A stretch of DNA of 64,000 nt from Paracoccus sp. S-4012. GTDB taxonomy: Bacteria > Pseudomonadota > Alphaproteobacteria > Rhodobacterales > Rhodobacteraceae. Location of the stretch: positions 1-64,000 of the forward strand of contig NZ_WKKA01000006.1 of NCBI RefSeq assembly GCF_009674885.1. Reading direction: 5' to 3'. The notes under the pieces were generated by a model that saw nothing but the letters and a program-made list of their open reading frames with translations, ran no database searches and was not told the origin of the DNA. Shown here piece after piece: positions 41,991 to 51,675 of this stretch. The position numbers and the translations under genes are program-made. How positions within the stretch are numbered: position 1 is the first letter of the stretch; each line of letters opens with the position of its first letter.

Positions 41991-42359
41991 TCAGCCCGTG
42001 ACCATGCGGATCGAGCGCACGAGCTTCTGCGGGTCGAAGGGCTTCACGATCCAGCCAGTCGCGCCTGCGCCGCGGGCGCGGGCCTTCAGCTCGGGAGCGC
42101 TCTCGGTCGTCAGGACCAGGATCGGGGTTGCGCGGAAGCGGTCGATGCGGCGCACGGCCTCGATGAAGCCGAAGCCGTCCAGGCGGGGCATGTTGATGTC
42201 CGAGATGATGGCGTCGGGCGGGCCGCCTTCTTCGAGCACCTCGAGGCCGGCGACCCCGTCCTCGGCTACCGTCACCTCCATCCCGGCACCGGTCAGGGCG
42301 AGGGTCAGCATGTCACGCATGGTGCGGCTGTCATCCACCGCGAGGATCTTCAGGCTCAT
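41991..42359 (-). CDS. cheY: CheY-type single-domain response regulator
   Basis: This 122-residue receiver has D9 and D10, phospho-acceptor D54 in AIISDINMPRLDG, a threonine in ILVLTTES and a lysine in WIVKPFDPQKLVR. It lies directly before cheA and overlaps the STAS gene by four bases. It is closer to classic motor-binding CheY than the copy at 38213-38599, which ends with a different C-terminal helix. Confidence 0.9.
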   Translation of the reverse strand: MSLKILAVDDSRTMRDMLTLALTGAGMEVTVAEDGVAGLEVLEEGGPPDAIISDINMPRLDGFGFIEAVRRIDRFRATPILVLTTESAPELKARARGAGATGWIVKPFDPQKLVRSIRMVTG

Positions 42360-42634
42360 GCGGCGCCTCCGGCCTGCAAGGCGGCGGGTGTCAGGCCGAA
42401 CTGCGCGAGCGCCGCGTCGAAGGCGGCGGATCGCGGGCCGAGGTCCAGCGCCGCGCCGCGCCGCCGCCATTCCTGCGCAGCCGCGAGCAGCACCTGCAGG
42501 CCAAGTCCCCCAAGGCTCTCCACCCGCGATGCGTCGAGCGTCAGCGGTGTCCCGGCATGATCGCGCAAGGCGCGCGTCAGGCGCCGGGCCTCGGTCAGGT
42601 CGAGCCGGGCGGGCAGCGTCAGGCCGACGCTCAT
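42356..42634 (-). CDS. STAS-domain protein, first gene of the chemotaxis operon
   Basis: This 92-residue protein is a single STAS domain: GLTLPARLDLTEARRLTRAL, then TPLTLDASRVESLGGLGLQV with the conserved serine of the phosphorylation-type site, and QEWRRRGAALDLGPRS. STAS proteins act as anti-sigma antagonists or sensors. STAS genes head several alphaproteobacterial chemotaxis operons. No anti-sigma kinase is near. Confidence 0.75.
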   Translation of the reverse strand: MSVGLTLPARLDLTEARRLTRALRDHAGTPLTLDASRVESLGGLGLQVLLAAAQEWRRRGAALDLGPRSAAFDAALAQFGLTPAALQAGGAA

Positions 42635-42887
42635 GCCCGGCCCCGGTGTCGAACGATTCGGATCGGCGTCACGGCGGCGGGTCCTTTCCTGGGGTTCCGC
42701 CAAGCCATAGCGCGGAGGCGTTAAGGCAGGGTTAGCGCCGCCCGGCCTCCGCGTCCCGCGATCGCTCAAATGCCGCGCACTCGCCCTGCGCTCAGGTCGG
42801 TTTCGCGCCGCGGGTGACGCAATCGGCGCCTCGGCCCGCACGCCGCGCACCTATCTTGAGCCCGCGACAAGGCACGAGGCACAGGCG
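42635..42887. other. Divergent intergenic region
   Basis: This region lies between the chemotaxis operon and the methyltransferase gene and must contain promoters for both. No clear boxes, hairpins or repeats stand out. Confidence 0.3.
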
Positions 42888-44420
42888 ATGGACCAGGGAC
42901 GGCGGCGGGGCGGCGGCGGGGCGGCGCGGCGGGCGGAGCGGGGCGCGCCCAGCCATGAGGTCGCGCGTTATATCGAACGCAACATCCCCAACCTCGAGAT
43001 CCTGAACGCCGAGGCGCTCGAGATCATCGAGGCCAATGCCGAGACCGTGCTCGAGGAGATCGGCGTCAACTTCACCGACAACCCGGCCGCGCTGGACCGC
43101 TGGCGGCAGGCCGGCGCGGATGTGGAGGGCGACCGCGTGCGCCTGCCGAAGGGCCTCGCGCGCAGCCTTTGCGCAACGGCCCCGCGGCAGTTCACCCAGG
43201 CCGCCCGCAATCCCGAACGCTCGGTCGAGATCGGCGGGCGCAACCTCGTCCTGGCGCCGGTCTACGGCCCGCCCTTCGTGCGCGACGCCGAGGGCGGGCG
43301 GCGCTATGCCACCATCGAGGATTTCCGCAACTTCGTGAAGCTCGGCCAGTCCTCGCGCTGGCTGCATCACTCCGGCGGCACGGTCTGCGAGCCGACCGAC
43401 GTGCCGGTGAACAAGCGCCACCTCGACATGCTGCTGGCGCACATGACGCTCAGCGACAAGCCCTACATGGGCAGCGTGACCGAACCCTCGCGCGCGGCCG
43501 ACAGCGTCGAGATGTCGAAGCTGCTCTTTGGCGAGGGTTTCCTCGACACGAACACGGTGATGACGAGCCTCGTCAACATCAACTCGCCGCTGACCTTCGA
43601 CGGCACCATGATGGGCGCGCTCGAGGTCTATGCGGCGGCGAACCAGGCGGCGATCGTCTCGCCCTTCATCGTCGGCGGCGCGATGGCGCCGGTGACGGTC
43701 GCGGGCACGCTGACGCAGGTGCTGGCCGAGGTGCTGGCGGGCGTGGCCTACAGCCAGCTGATCCGCCCCGGCGCGCCGGTGATCTTCGGCGCCTTCGTGA
43801 CCTCGATCGACATGAACTCCGGCGCGCCGACCTTCGGCACGCCCGAGGCGGCGCAGATCACGCTGGGCGCCGGGCAGCTCGCGCGCCGGCTGGGGCTGCC
43901 CTACCGCTCGGCCGGGGCCTTCTGCGGCTCGAAGCTGCCCGACGCGCAGGCGGGGTATGAGAGCGCCAACAGCCTCAACATCGGCCTCATGGCGGGGGTG
44001 AACTTCATGCTGCACGCCTGCGGCTGGCTGGAGGGGGGGCTGGTCTCGAGCTACGAGAAGTTCGTGATGGACGCCGACCAGCTCGGCATCCTGCACCGCC
44101 TCGCCGCGGGCGTGGACATGAGCGTGAACGGGCAGGCGATGGATGCGATCCGCGAGGTCGGGCCGGGGGCACACTACCTCGGCTGCGACCATACGCAGGC
44201 GAACTACAAGGATGCGTTCTGGCGCACGCAGGTCCTCGACTACAAGCCGTTCGAGACCTGGGAGGAGGAGGGCGCGCGCGACACGCAGGCGCTTGCCTCG
44301 GCGCGGGTGAAGCGGATGCTGGCGGAATACGAGGCGCCGCCGATGGATGCGGGCGTGCGCGAGAGCCTCGAGGCCTATGTGGCCCGCAAGAAGGAGTCGA
44401 TGCCCGACGCCTTCGTGTGA
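42888..44420 (+). CDS. MttB-family (non-pyrrolysine) methylamine/betaine methyltransferase
   Basis: This 510-residue COG5598 protein has IERNIPNLEILNAEALEIIE, then VYGPPFVRDAEGGRRYATIE, then TVMTSLVNINSPLTFDGTMM, TSIDMNSGAPTFGTPEAAQI and ADQLGILHRLAAGVDMSVNG. There is no in-frame TAG, so this is not the pyrrolysine trimethylamine enzyme; related proteins demethylate glycine betaine or other quaternary amines using a corrinoid partner. No corrinoid protein or reactivase is encoded next to it, so partners must lie elsewhere. The first 25 residues are low-complexity and the true start may be GTG or ATG slightly downstream. Confidence 0.87.
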   Translation: MDQGRRRGGGGAARRAERGAPSHEVARYIERNIPNLEILNAEALEIIEANAETVLEEIGVNFTDNPAALDRWRQAGADVEGDRVRLPKGLARSLCATAPRQFTQAARNPERSVEIGGRNLVLAPVYGPPFVRDAEGGRRYATIEDFRNFVKLGQSSRWLHHSGGTVCEPTDVPVNKRHLDMLLAHMTLSDKPYMGSVTEPSRAADSVEMSKLLFGEGFLDTNTVMTSLVNINSPLTFDGTMMGALEVYAAANQAAIVSPFIVGGAMAPVTVAGTLTQVLAEVLAGVAYSQLIRPGAPVIFGAFVTSIDMNSGAPTFGTPEAAQITLGAGQLARRLGLPYRSAGAFCGSKLPDAQAGYESANSLNIGLMAGVNFMLHACGWLEGGLVSSYEKFVMDADQLGILHRLAAGVDMSVNGQAMDAIREVGPGAHYLGCDHTQANYKDAFWRTQVLDYKPFETWEEEGARDTQALASARVKRMLAEYEAPPMDAGVRESLEAYVARKKESMPDAFV

Positions 44421-44472
44421 GGCGTTGATCCCCGCCGCCGTCCGGGTCACGATGGCGGCCAGAGGAGCGCCC

Positions 44473-44829
44473 ATGACCGCCACCATCTATCACAACCCGA
44501 ACTGCAGCACCTCGCGCAAGGTGCTGGAGATGCTGCGCGAGGCGGGCGAGGAGCCGAAGGTGGTCGAGTATCTCAAGGCCCCGCCCCCGCGCGAGGAACT
44601 CCGCCGCCTGTTCGCGGACGCGGGCCTCACGGTGCGCGAGGCGCTGCGGCGGCGCGGCACGCCCTATGACGAGCTTGGCCTTGACGACCCCTCGCTCTCG
44701 GACGAGCAACTGCTCGACACGATCGCCGCGCATCCGATCCTGCTCGAGCGGCCTTTCGTCGTCACCGACCGCGGCACCCGCCTCGCCCGCCCCGTCGAGC
44801 GGCTCCACGAGATCATGGACCCCGCCTGA
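44473..44829 (+). CDS. arsC: Arsenate reductase ArsC, glutaredoxin-dependent type
   Basis: This 118-residue protein has catalytic C11 in YHNPNCSTSRKVLEM and the family's RPFVVTDRGTRLARP region with anion-binding arginines. It reduces arsenate to arsenite using glutathione and glutaredoxin. It stands alone without arsR or an arsenite pump, so a YffB-like general role is possible. Confidence 0.85.
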   Translation: MTATIYHNPNCSTSRKVLEMLREAGEEPKVVEYLKAPPPREELRRLFADAGLTVREALRRRGTPYDELGLDDPSLSDEQLLDTIAAHPILLERPFVVTDRGTRLARPVERLHEIMDPA

Positions 44830-44984
44830 CCCTTGCGCCGCGCGGCCCTATCGGCTAAGGCGCGCGCACTTCACAGGCGAGGGCGGGCCGATGCGGGGAG
44901 ACATCCCGTGCGGTCCACCGGTTGGGGCTTCCCTCGGGATGCCCTGAAATCCCCCGCCGAGGCGCAAACCGGAAAGGAAACCCC

Positions 44985-45806
44985 ATGGCGCTTCCCGAAT
45001 ATTCCATGCGTCAGCTCCTCGAAGCTGGCGTGCATTACGGCCACCAGACGCAGCGCTGGAACCCGCGGATGTCCGAATACATCTACGGCGACCGCAACGG
45101 CATCCACATCATCGACCTGACCCAGACCGTGCCAATGCTGGACGCGGCGCTGCAGGCGGTGCGCGACACCGTTTCCAAGGGCGGGCGCGTCCTCTTCGTC
45201 GGCACCAAGCGGCAGGCGCAGAAGGCCGTGGCCGACGCGGCCGAGCGGTCGGCGCAGTTCTACATGAACCACCGCTGGCTCGGCGGCACGCTGACCAACT
45301 GGAAGACCGTCTCCCAGTCCATCAACCGCCTGCGCCAGATCGACGAGACGATGGAGCGTGGGGCCGAGGGCCTGACCAAGAAGGAGCGTCTGGGCATGGA
45401 GCGCGAGCAGCAGAAGCTGCAGGCGTCCCTCGGCGGCATCCGCGAGATGGGCGGCCTGCCCGACATGCTGTTCGTCATCGACGTGAACAAGGAGGACCTC
45501 GCCGTCCTCGAGGCCAACAAGCTCGGCATCCCGGTCGTCGCCGTGGTGGATACCAACTGCTCGCCCAAGGGTATCGACTACGTGATCCCCGGCAACGACG
45601 ACGCGGCCCGCGCCATCGCGCTCTACTGCGATCTCGTGTCGCGCGCGGCGCTTGACGGCATGTCGGCGCAGATGGGCGCCGCGGGCGTCGATCTTGGCGC
45701 GCTGAGCGATGCGCCCGAGGAGCTGCTGGACGAGGACCTGCCCGCCGAGACCGGCGCCGAGGCCGAGCCTGCCGCTGAGCCGGCGGCCGAGGCCGCCCAG
45801 GGCTGA
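44985..45806 (+). CDS. rpsB: 30S ribosomal protein S2
   Basis: This 273-residue S2 has [60 protein letters not shown] and [20 protein letters not shown]. An acidic alanine-rich tail of about 30 residues after AALDGMSAQ is usual in Rhodobacteraceae. GGAAAGGAAA precedes the start. It is followed by tsf, the conserved pair. Confidence 0.95.
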   Translation: MALPEYSMRQLLEAGVHYGHQTQRWNPRMSEYIYGDRNGIHIIDLTQTVPMLDAALQAVRDTVSKGGRVLFVGTKRQAQKAVADAAERSAQFYMNHRWLGGTLTNWKTVSQSINRLRQIDETMERGAEGLTKKERLGMEREQQKLQASLGGIREMGGLPDMLFVIDVNKEDLAVLEANKLGIPVVAVVDTNCSPKGIDYVIPGNDDAARAIALYCDLVSRAALDGMSAQMGAAGVDLGALSDAPEELLDEDLPAETGAEAEPAAEPAAEAAQG

Positions 45807-45881
45807 GCCACTGTCACGAGACCTTTGCCGGGCCGCGTCCTGCGCGCCCGGCATGACCCATTCCGCACGAGGAGAGACCCC

Positions 45882-46772
45882 ATGACCGTCACCGCCGCCA
45901 TGGTGAAGGAGCTGCGCGAGACCACCGGCGCAGGCATGATGGATGCCAAGAAGGCGCTGACCGAGACCTCTGGCGACATGGAGGCCGCGGTGGACTGGCT
46001 CCGCAGCAAGGGCCTCGCCAAGGCCGCCAAGAAATCCGGCCGCGTGGCCGCCGAGGGCCTGATCGGCGTCGCCGTCCGCGACGGCCGCGGCGTCGCGGTG
46101 GAGATCAACTCCGAAACCGACTTCGTCGCCAAGAACGCCGACTTCCAGACCCTCGTCCGCGAGATCACGGAACTGGCGCTCGAGACCGGCGAATCGGTCG
46201 AGGTGCTGCGCGCCACGCATCTGAACGGCACGCCGGTCGAGGAAGTGGTGCAGAACGCCATCGCCCGCATCGGCGAGAACATGACCCTGCGCCGGATGCA
46301 TCTGCTCGAGGGCGAGACCGTCGTCCACTACGTCCACAACGCGGCCGCCCCCGGCATGGGCAAGATCGGCGTCCTCGTGGCGCTGAACGGCCCCAAGGAC
46401 AAGGCAGCCGAGATCGGTCGCCAGATCGCCATGCATATCGCCGCGACCTCGCCCGCCTCGCTCTCGGAGGCCGACCTCGACCCGGCGCTGATCGAGCGCG
46501 AGAAGAGCGTCCTGACCGAACAGGCCCGCGAAAGCGGCAAGCCGGAGGCCGTGATCGAGAAGATGATCCAGGGCCGGATGTCGAAGTTCTTCGAGGAAGT
46601 CACGCTCCTCGGCCAGAAGTTCGTCATCAACCCGGACGTGACCGTGGGCCAGGCGGCCAAAGACGCGGGCGCCGAGGTCACCGGCTTTGCGCGCGTCGCT
46701 GTGGGCGAAGGCATCGAGAAGAAGGAAGAAGACTTTGCCGCCGAGGTGGCGAAAACGCTGAAGGGCGACTGA
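45882..46772 (+). CDS. tsf: Elongation factor Ts
   Basis: This 296-residue protein reloads EF-Tu with GTP. Family motifs are [49 protein letters not shown] helix and [28 protein letters not shown] precedes the start. A hairpin at 46794-46819 follows the stop and probably ends the rpsB-tsf transcript. Confidence 0.95.
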   Translation: MTVTAAMVKELRETTGAGMMDAKKALTETSGDMEAAVDWLRSKGLAKAAKKSGRVAAEGLIGVAVRDGRGVAVEINSETDFVAKNADFQTLVREITELALETGESVEVLRATHLNGTPVEEVVQNAIARIGENMTLRRMHLLEGETVVHYVHNAAAPGMGKIGVLVALNGPKDKAAEIGRQIAMHIAATSPASLSEADLDPALIEREKSVLTEQARESGKPEAVIEKMIQGRMSKFFEEVTLLGQKFVINPDVTVGQAAKDAGAEVTGFARVAVGEGIEKKEEDFAAEVAKTLKGD

Positions 46773-46793
46773 TCGCGCCATTACTTCAGAACG

Positions 46794-46819
46794 GAGGCCG
46801 GTCCCTCGGGGCCGGCCTC
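46794..46819 (+). terminator. Hairpin after tsf
   Basis: GAGGCCGG at 46794-46801 pairs with CCGGCCTC at 46812-46819 around a ten-base loop. There is no T-run, but its place 21 bases after the tsf stop suits termination or transcript protection; the convergent cation transporter ends at 46831. Confidence 0.55.
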
Positions 46820-46830
46820 GACGTTCCGGC

Positions 46831-47472
46831 TCATCCCGCGCCGGGCAGCACGAAGCCGCGGTTCCGCCTGCGCGCGAGTTCGGTCTTGGCGTGGCGGATG
46901 ATCGTCGCCGCGCCGTGCAGCGCGAGCGCCGCCATGATCGCGGCCACGATCAGGTCCGGCCAGCCGCGCCCGGTGCCGAACACCCCGAGCGCCGCGGCCA
47001 TGACCGCGAAATTTGCCAGCACGTCGTTGCGCGAGCAGATCCAGACCGAGCGCATGTTGGCATCGCCATCCCGCCAGGCATGAAGCAGCGCGAGACAGGC
47101 GAGGTTCGCGGCGAGCGCCGCGGCGCCGACCGTCCCCATCGTTCCCCAGGCCGGAACCGTGCCGTGGATCGCGTGCCAGGCGACCGTGGCGATCACCCAG
47201 AGCCCGAAGCCGCCCATCGACAGCCCCTTGAGGAGCGCCGCGCGCGAGCGCCAGACCCGCGCGAGGCTGAGCGCGAGGAGGCTGATGCCGTAATTCGCCG
47301 CATCGGCGAGGAAGTCGAGTGCATCGGCCTGCAACGCCGCCGACCCCGCGAGCAGCCCGGCTGCCGCCTCGACGGCGAACATCCCGGCATTGATCCCGAG
47401 GACGATCCAGAGCACCCGCCGATACCGCCCGACGGCGGCGGGGGCGCATCCCTCATGCGAGCAGCAGGTCAT
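46831..47472 (-). CDS. CDF-type cation transporter
   Basis: This 213-residue membrane protein has an N-terminal metal-like motif CCSHEGC, then helices with WIVLGINAGMFAVEAAAGLL and QADALDFLADAANYGISLLA (the aspartates of the CDF metal site), and later VWICSRNDVLANFAVMAAAL. It lacks the long cytoplasmic tail of full CDF exporters. Likely exports zinc, cobalt or a similar ion. The ATG at 47472 starts the cysteine motif; the frame is open further upstream. Confidence 0.78.
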   Translation of the reverse strand: MTCCSHEGCAPAAVGRYRRVLWIVLGINAGMFAVEAAAGLLAGSAALQADALDFLADAANYGISLLALSLARVWRSRAALLKGLSMGGFGLWVIATVAWHAIHGTVPAWGTMGTVGAAALAANLACLALLHAWRDGDANMRSVWICSRNDVLANFAVMAAALGVFGTGRGWPDLIVAAIMAALALHGAATIIRHAKTELARRRNRGFVLPGAG

Positions 47473-47559
47473 CCGGTTCGCCTCCGCGGACGGCAACCAC
47501 GCCCACAGGATCGGCCCGCGCGCCTCGGCCGTCAAGCGGGCCGGCCGGCTGCCAGGCCG

Positions 47560-48093
47560 TCAGCTTCGGTCGAAAGCCGGATGATAGGTGACGCGGCCGG
47601 CGGGTAGCGGGCCGGCAAGGACAAGCCGCATGAAGTATTCCGGCGGCACCCCGTCCAGCCGCAGCGCCGGATCGGGCGCAAAACCGAAACGCCGGTAGTA
47701 GGCCGGATCGCCCAGCACCACGCAGCCGCGCGCGCCCGCGTCCCGCAGTCGCGCCAGTCCCGCGTGGATCAGCCCGGTGCCCACTCCGCCGCGCTGCCGG
47801 TCGGGCCGCACCGCCACCGGCCCGAGGCCGAACCAGCCGTCGGCGGCCGCCGCGCCACCCTCGCCCGCGATGCTGACGGGCGAGAAGGCCACATGGCCGA
47901 CGACCGCGCCCTGATCCTCGGCGACCAGCGACAGGGTCAGCCCGCCCGCTCGCCGCAGCCCCGCGACGATCTCTGCCTCCCTCCCCGAGGCATGGGCGGC
48001 GCCGGCAAAGGCCGCCTCGATCAGCGCCGCGATGACCTCTCGATCCTCGGCTGTCTCAGGCCTGAAGTGCATCTGCCCCGCGCTTTCCTTCAT
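47560..48093 (-). CDS. GNAT-family N-acetyltransferase
   Basis: This 177-residue protein has the acetyl-CoA loop in [20 protein letters not shown] and a C-terminal [20 protein letters not shown], which places it with the YhbS-like GNATs. The acceptor is unknown. The alternative start at 48072 (MHFRPE) fits the domain border better. It is divergent from ndk. Confidence 0.82.
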   Translation of the reverse strand: MKESAGQMHFRPETAEDREVIAALIEAAFAGAAHASGREAEIVAGLRRAGGLTLSLVAEDQGAVVGHVAFSPVSIAGEGGAAAADGWFGLGPVAVRPDRQRGGVGTGLIHAGLARLRDAGARGCVVLGDPAYYRRFGFAPDPALRLDGVPPEYFMRLVLAGPLPAGRVTYHPAFDRS

Positions 48094-48162
48094 CCCGGCC
48101 CCGTGCTAACCGCCCGGCGCATCGCCGCGGGCGCCGCCCGCGAGCCCTTCCCAGAGGATTCC

Positions 48163-48585
48163 ATGGCCATCGAACGCACCCTTTCGATCATCAAGCCGGA
48201 TGCCACCAAGCGCAACCTGACCGGCCGCATCAACCAGAAATTCGAGGATGCGGGCCTGCGCATCGTCGCCCAGAAACGCATCCAGCTGACGCCCGAGCAG
48301 GCCGGCAAGTTCTACGAGGTCCACAAGGACCGTCCGTTCTTCGGCGAGCTGCGCGACTTCATGGCCTCGGGTCCGGTCGTGGTCCAGGTGCTGGAGGGCG
48401 AGGACGCGATTGCGAAGAACCGCGAGGTGATGGGCGCGACCAACCCGAAGGACGCCGCCGAGGGCACCATCCGCAAGGAGTTCGCCGAGTCGGTGGGCGA
48501 GAACTCGGTCCATGGCTCGGACGCCGCCGAGACCGCGAAGGAGGAGATCGCGTTCTTCTTCTCGGGGCTCGAACTGGTCGGCTGA
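48163..48585 (+). CDS. ndk: Nucleoside diphosphate kinase
   Basis: This 140-residue protein moves phosphate between nucleotides. It has [20 protein letters not shown] at the start and catalytic H117 in [20 protein letters not shown]. The length is standard. A strong hairpin at 48605-48630 follows the stop. Confidence 0.95.
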   Translation: MAIERTLSIIKPDATKRNLTGRINQKFEDAGLRIVAQKRIQLTPEQAGKFYEVHKDRPFFGELRDFMASGPVVVQVLEGEDAIAKNREVMGATNPKDAAEGTIRKEFAESVGENSVHGSDAAETAKEEIAFFFSGLELVG

Positions 48586-48604
48586 CCCTGCCCGCAGGAA
48601 AGGA

Positions 48605-48630
48605 GGGCCGGCCCCGCGAAAGGCCGGCCC
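48605..48630 (+). terminator. Hairpin after ndk
   Basis: GGGCCGGCC at 48605-48613 pairs exactly with GGCCGGCCC at 48622-48630; loop CCGCGAAA. It lies 20 bases after the ndk stop and is the likely end of its transcript, though a T-run is lacking. Confidence 0.65.
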
Positions 48631-48759
48631 CCAAACCGCAAGCAATCCTGCAAACAATGAGCGATGCGCCGGGAGCCCCAGCCGTAGGCCATCGTTAACC
48701 ATTTCGGTCCCGGTGATAAATCGAAGGATTGTATTGGAGGAATAGCCTCCGCTGATAGG

Positions 48760-49743
48760 ATGGGCAAAGGCCGGCCGGGGGAGACGGTGGGCATTGCCGC
48801 GCTTGACCTCAATCTGCTGAAGGTGCTCGACGCGCTCCTGCGCGAGGGTTCGACGGTGCGTGCCGCCGCCCGCGTGGGGCTGTCGCAGCCCGCCGTCTCG
48901 GCCGCGCTCGCCCGGCTGCGCCAGTCCCTCGGCGATCCGCTCTTCGTGCGCCGCGGCCGCGGCCTCGAGGCGACCGACTTCGCCCGCGAGATCGAACCCG
49001 ACGTGCACCGCCTGATCGAGGACATCGAGGCCGTCCTCCGCGGCAAGTCGCGCTTCGATCCGGCCACCGAGGAGCGCGCCTTCCGCATTTCCGGGAACGA
49101 CTTCTTCGCGCCGACGCTGCTGCCGCGGCTCGAGGCCCGGCTGGCCGCCGAGGCGCCGGGCATCGTCGTGCAACTGATCGACCTGCCGTATCCGGTCGTG
49201 ACCGATGCCCTGGCGCCCGGCCGCGCCGACCTCGTGCTTGACCGCGACATCGAGCCGGCCGAGTGGCTGGTCAGGCGCGACCTGATCGACGTGCCGCTCT
49301 GCGTCTGCGCCCGCGTCGGCCACCCGGCCGTTGCCGCCGCGGGCCTGCGCCGCGGCCGGCCGATGCCGCTCGACCTCTACTGCGGGCTGCGCCACGTGAT
49401 CTATTCGATCGACGGCAGCCGCGCCGGCATCGAGGAGCCGCTGCTGGCCGAACTGGGCTGCACGCGTTCGGTGGCCCAGACCGTGCCCGATTTCTCGAGC
49501 GCCTTCTCGGTCGTGGCCCGCAGCGACCTCATTGCGCTCCTGCCGCTGCACCTCGCGCACAGTTTCGATGACGGCCGCATCCACGTCTATGCCACGCCGT
49601 TTCCGATCGCGCCGGTCCGCGTGCAGATGGCCTGGGCGCGGCGGTCGCATGATTTCCCCGCGCATCGCTGGCTGCGCTCACTGGTCGCCGACATCATGGC
49701 GCGGCTCCCGTCCGGCTTCCCGCCGCCCGCCTCCACCCCCTAG
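48760..49743 (+). CDS. LysR-family transcriptional regulator
   Basis: This 327-residue protein has an N-terminal helix-turn-helix (LNLLKVLDALLREGSTVRAA, then VGLSQPAVSAALARLRQSLG) and then the effector-binding domain from about residue 100. The binding domain is of the NodD/PhnS-like subgroup (RISGNDFFAPTLLPRLEARL, then APVRVQMAWARRSHDFPAHR). The target is unknown; LysR genes often control a divergent neighbour, but here the upstream gene, ndk, points the same way. A small GGAGG-AATAG-CCTCC hairpin at 48736-48750 lies just before the start. GTG at 48787 is an alternative start. Confidence 0.87.
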   Translation: MGKGRPGETVGIAALDLNLLKVLDALLREGSTVRAAARVGLSQPAVSAALARLRQSLGDPLFVRRGRGLEATDFAREIEPDVHRLIEDIEAVLRGKSRFDPATEERAFRISGNDFFAPTLLPRLEARLAAEAPGIVVQLIDLPYPVVTDALAPGRADLVLDRDIEPAEWLVRRDLIDVPLCVCARVGHPAVAAAGLRRGRPMPLDLYCGLRHVIYSIDGSRAGIEEPLLAELGCTRSVAQTVPDFSSAFSVVARSDLIALLPLHLAHSFDDGRIHVYATPFPIAPVRVQMAWARRSHDFPAHRWLRSLVADIMARLPSGFPPPASTP

Positions 49744-49807
49744 CCGCTTGCGCGCCCGGCCGCGCCTGCCTACGGAAAGGCAGACGGGACCTGCGGGAGA
49801 GTGGTTG

Positions 49808-50734
49808 ATGCGCGCCTTCGTGTTTCCGGGCCAGGGGGCCCAGACGGTCGGAATGGGCAAGGCGCTTGCGGATGCCAGTCCGGCCGCGCGTGCGGTCTTC
49901 GACGAGGTGGACGAGGCGCTCGGCGAGAAGCTGTCCGCGCTGATCTGGGAGGGGCCGTCCGAGACGCTGACCCTGACCGCCAATGCGCAACCGGCGCTGA
50001 TGGCGACCTCGATCGCCGCGTTCCGCGCGCTCCAGGGCGAGGGCTCCGGCCTGGGCGACGCCGCCTTCGTCGCGGGTCATTCGCTGGGCGAATATTCCGC
50101 CCTCTGCGCCGCCGGTGCGCTGACCCTCTCGGACACCGCCCGGCTCCTGCGCCTGCGCGGGCAGGCGATGCAGGAAGCGGTGCCGGTGGGCGAGGGGGCG
50201 ATGGCCGCGATCCTCGGCCTCGACTTCGTCGCCGTGGACCATCTCGCCCGCGAGGCGGCGGGGGACGAGATCTGCCAGGCCGCGAACGACAACGACCCCG
50301 CGCAGGTGGTGATCTCGGGCCACAAACCGGCGGTCGAGCGCGCCGCGGCGCTCGCGAAGGAGCGCGGCGCCAAGCGGGCGCTGATGCTCCCGGTCTCTGC
50401 CCCGTTCCATTCCGAACTGATGCAGCACGCCGCCTCCGTCATGGCCGAGGCCCTCGCCGGCGTGGACATCCAGCCGCCGCAGGTGCCGCTCGTCAGCAAC
50501 GTGCGCGCCGAACCGGTAACCGAGCCGGGCGCGATCCGGCGGCTGCTGGTCGAACAGGTGACGGGCGTGGTCCGCTGGCGCGAGTCGGTCCTCTGGATGG
50601 GCGAGGCGGGCGTCACCGAGTTCTGGGAGATCGGCGCGGGCAAGGCGCTCTCCGGCATGATCCGCCGCATCCTCCCCGACGCCACGGTCAGGGCCGTGGG
50701 CACGCCAGAGGACATCGCCGCGCTCAAGGGCTGA
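49808..50734 (+). CDS. fabD: Malonyl-CoA:ACP transacylase
   Basis: This 308-residue enzyme loads malonate onto acyl carrier protein for fatty acid synthesis. The opening is RAFVFPGQGAQTVGMGKALA, the catalytic serine is in VAGHSLGEYSALCAAGAL, and the histidine is in LPVSAPFHSELMQ. The length is standard. fabG and acpP usually follow fabD but are not here. Confidence 0.94.
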   Translation: MRAFVFPGQGAQTVGMGKALADASPAARAVFDEVDEALGEKLSALIWEGPSETLTLTANAQPALMATSIAAFRALQGEGSGLGDAAFVAGHSLGEYSALCAAGALTLSDTARLLRLRGQAMQEAVPVGEGAMAAILGLDFVAVDHLAREAAGDEICQAANDNDPAQVVISGHKPAVERAAALAKERGAKRALMLPVSAPFHSELMQHAASVMAEALAGVDIQPPQVPLVSNVRAEPVTEPGAIRRLLVEQVTGVVRWRESVLWMGEAGVTEFWEIGAGKALSGMIRRILPDATVRAVGTPEDIAALKG

Positions 50735-50799
50735 GCCTGAGGGCTTGCGAAAGCCGCGGCGGCTTGCCACACCCCGGCCGTCCCCAGCCGGAGCCTGCC

Positions 50800-51639
50800 A
50801 TGATCCGCCCCTACCGCTCGGTCCTCTACCTGCCGGCCTCGAACGCCCGCGCGCTCGAGAAGGCGCGCACGCTGCCGGTGGACGCGATCATCTTCGACCT
50901 CGAGGACGCCGTGGCCCCGGACGAGAAGCCCGCCGCGCGCGCGGCGCTGAAGCCCGCCCTCGGCGGTGACTGGGGCAGGCGCGCGCGGATCGTGCGGATC
51001 AACGGGTTTGAGACCGAATGGGGCGAGGCCGACGCCCGCGCCTTCGCCACCGGCGCCGACGCGGTGCTTGTCCCGAAGGTGAACGCCCCCGCCGACCTCG
51101 ACCGCGCGGCCGCGCTGATCCCCGACACCCCCCTCTGGGCGATGATGGAGACGGCGGCCGGGATGCTCAACGCCGCCGCCATCGCCGCGCATCCGCGGCT
51201 GCAGGGCATGGTCATGGGCACCAACGACCTCGCCAAGGAGCTTGGCACCAAGGCCCGGCCCGACCGGCTGGGGCTGCTGACCGGCCTCGGCCTCTGCCTG
51301 CTGGCCGCGAGGGCGCATGGCCGGGTGATCGTGGACGGGGTGTATAATGCCTTCAAGGACGAGGCCGGGCTGGCCGCCGAATGCGCCGAGGGGCGCGACA
51401 TGGGCTTCGACGGCAAGACGCTGATCCACCCGGCGCAGGTCGCCACCGCCAACGCGGCCTTCGCGCCGTCCGAAGACGACGTCACCCTCGCCCGCCGCCA
51501 GATCGAGGCCTTCGAGGCCGCGCAGGCCGAGGGCCGCGGCGTGGCCGTGGTGGACGGGCGCATCGTAGAGAACCTGCACGTCGAGACCGCCCGCCGCACG
51601 CTCGCCACGGCCGAGGCCATTGCCGCCGCGGGCGGCTGA
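50800..51639 (+). CDS. mcl2: (3S)-malyl-CoA thioesterase, CitE-like
   Basis: This 279-residue TIM-barrel protein of the HpcH/CitE group has YRSVLYLPASNARALEKART, then DAIIFDLEDAVAPDEKPAAR, RIVRINGFETEWGEADARAF, then WAMMETAAGMLNAAAIAAHP and GFDGKTLIHPAQVATANAAF. The metal-binding E and D residues are present. In R. sphaeroides Mcl2 splits malyl-CoA to malate and CoA and works with malyl-CoA lyase in the ethylmalonyl-CoA pathway. The nearby mch supports this call over generic citrate lyase beta. Confidence 0.85.
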   Translation: MIRPYRSVLYLPASNARALEKARTLPVDAIIFDLEDAVAPDEKPAARAALKPALGGDWGRRARIVRINGFETEWGEADARAFATGADAVLVPKVNAPADLDRAAALIPDTPLWAMMETAAGMLNAAAIAAHPRLQGMVMGTNDLAKELGTKARPDRLGLLTGLGLCLLAARAHGRVIVDGVYNAFKDEAGLAAECAEGRDMGFDGKTLIHPAQVATANAAFAPSEDDVTLARRQIEAFEAAQAEGRGVAVVDGRIVENLHVETARRTLATAEAIAAAGG

Positions 51640-51675
51640 CGGCATGGTGGCGCGCGAAACGGCAGGGGAACCGCA

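Noticed and set aside
42888..44420. Pyrrolysine-containing trimethylamine methyltransferase
   Set aside because: There is no in-frame TAG anywhere in the gene.
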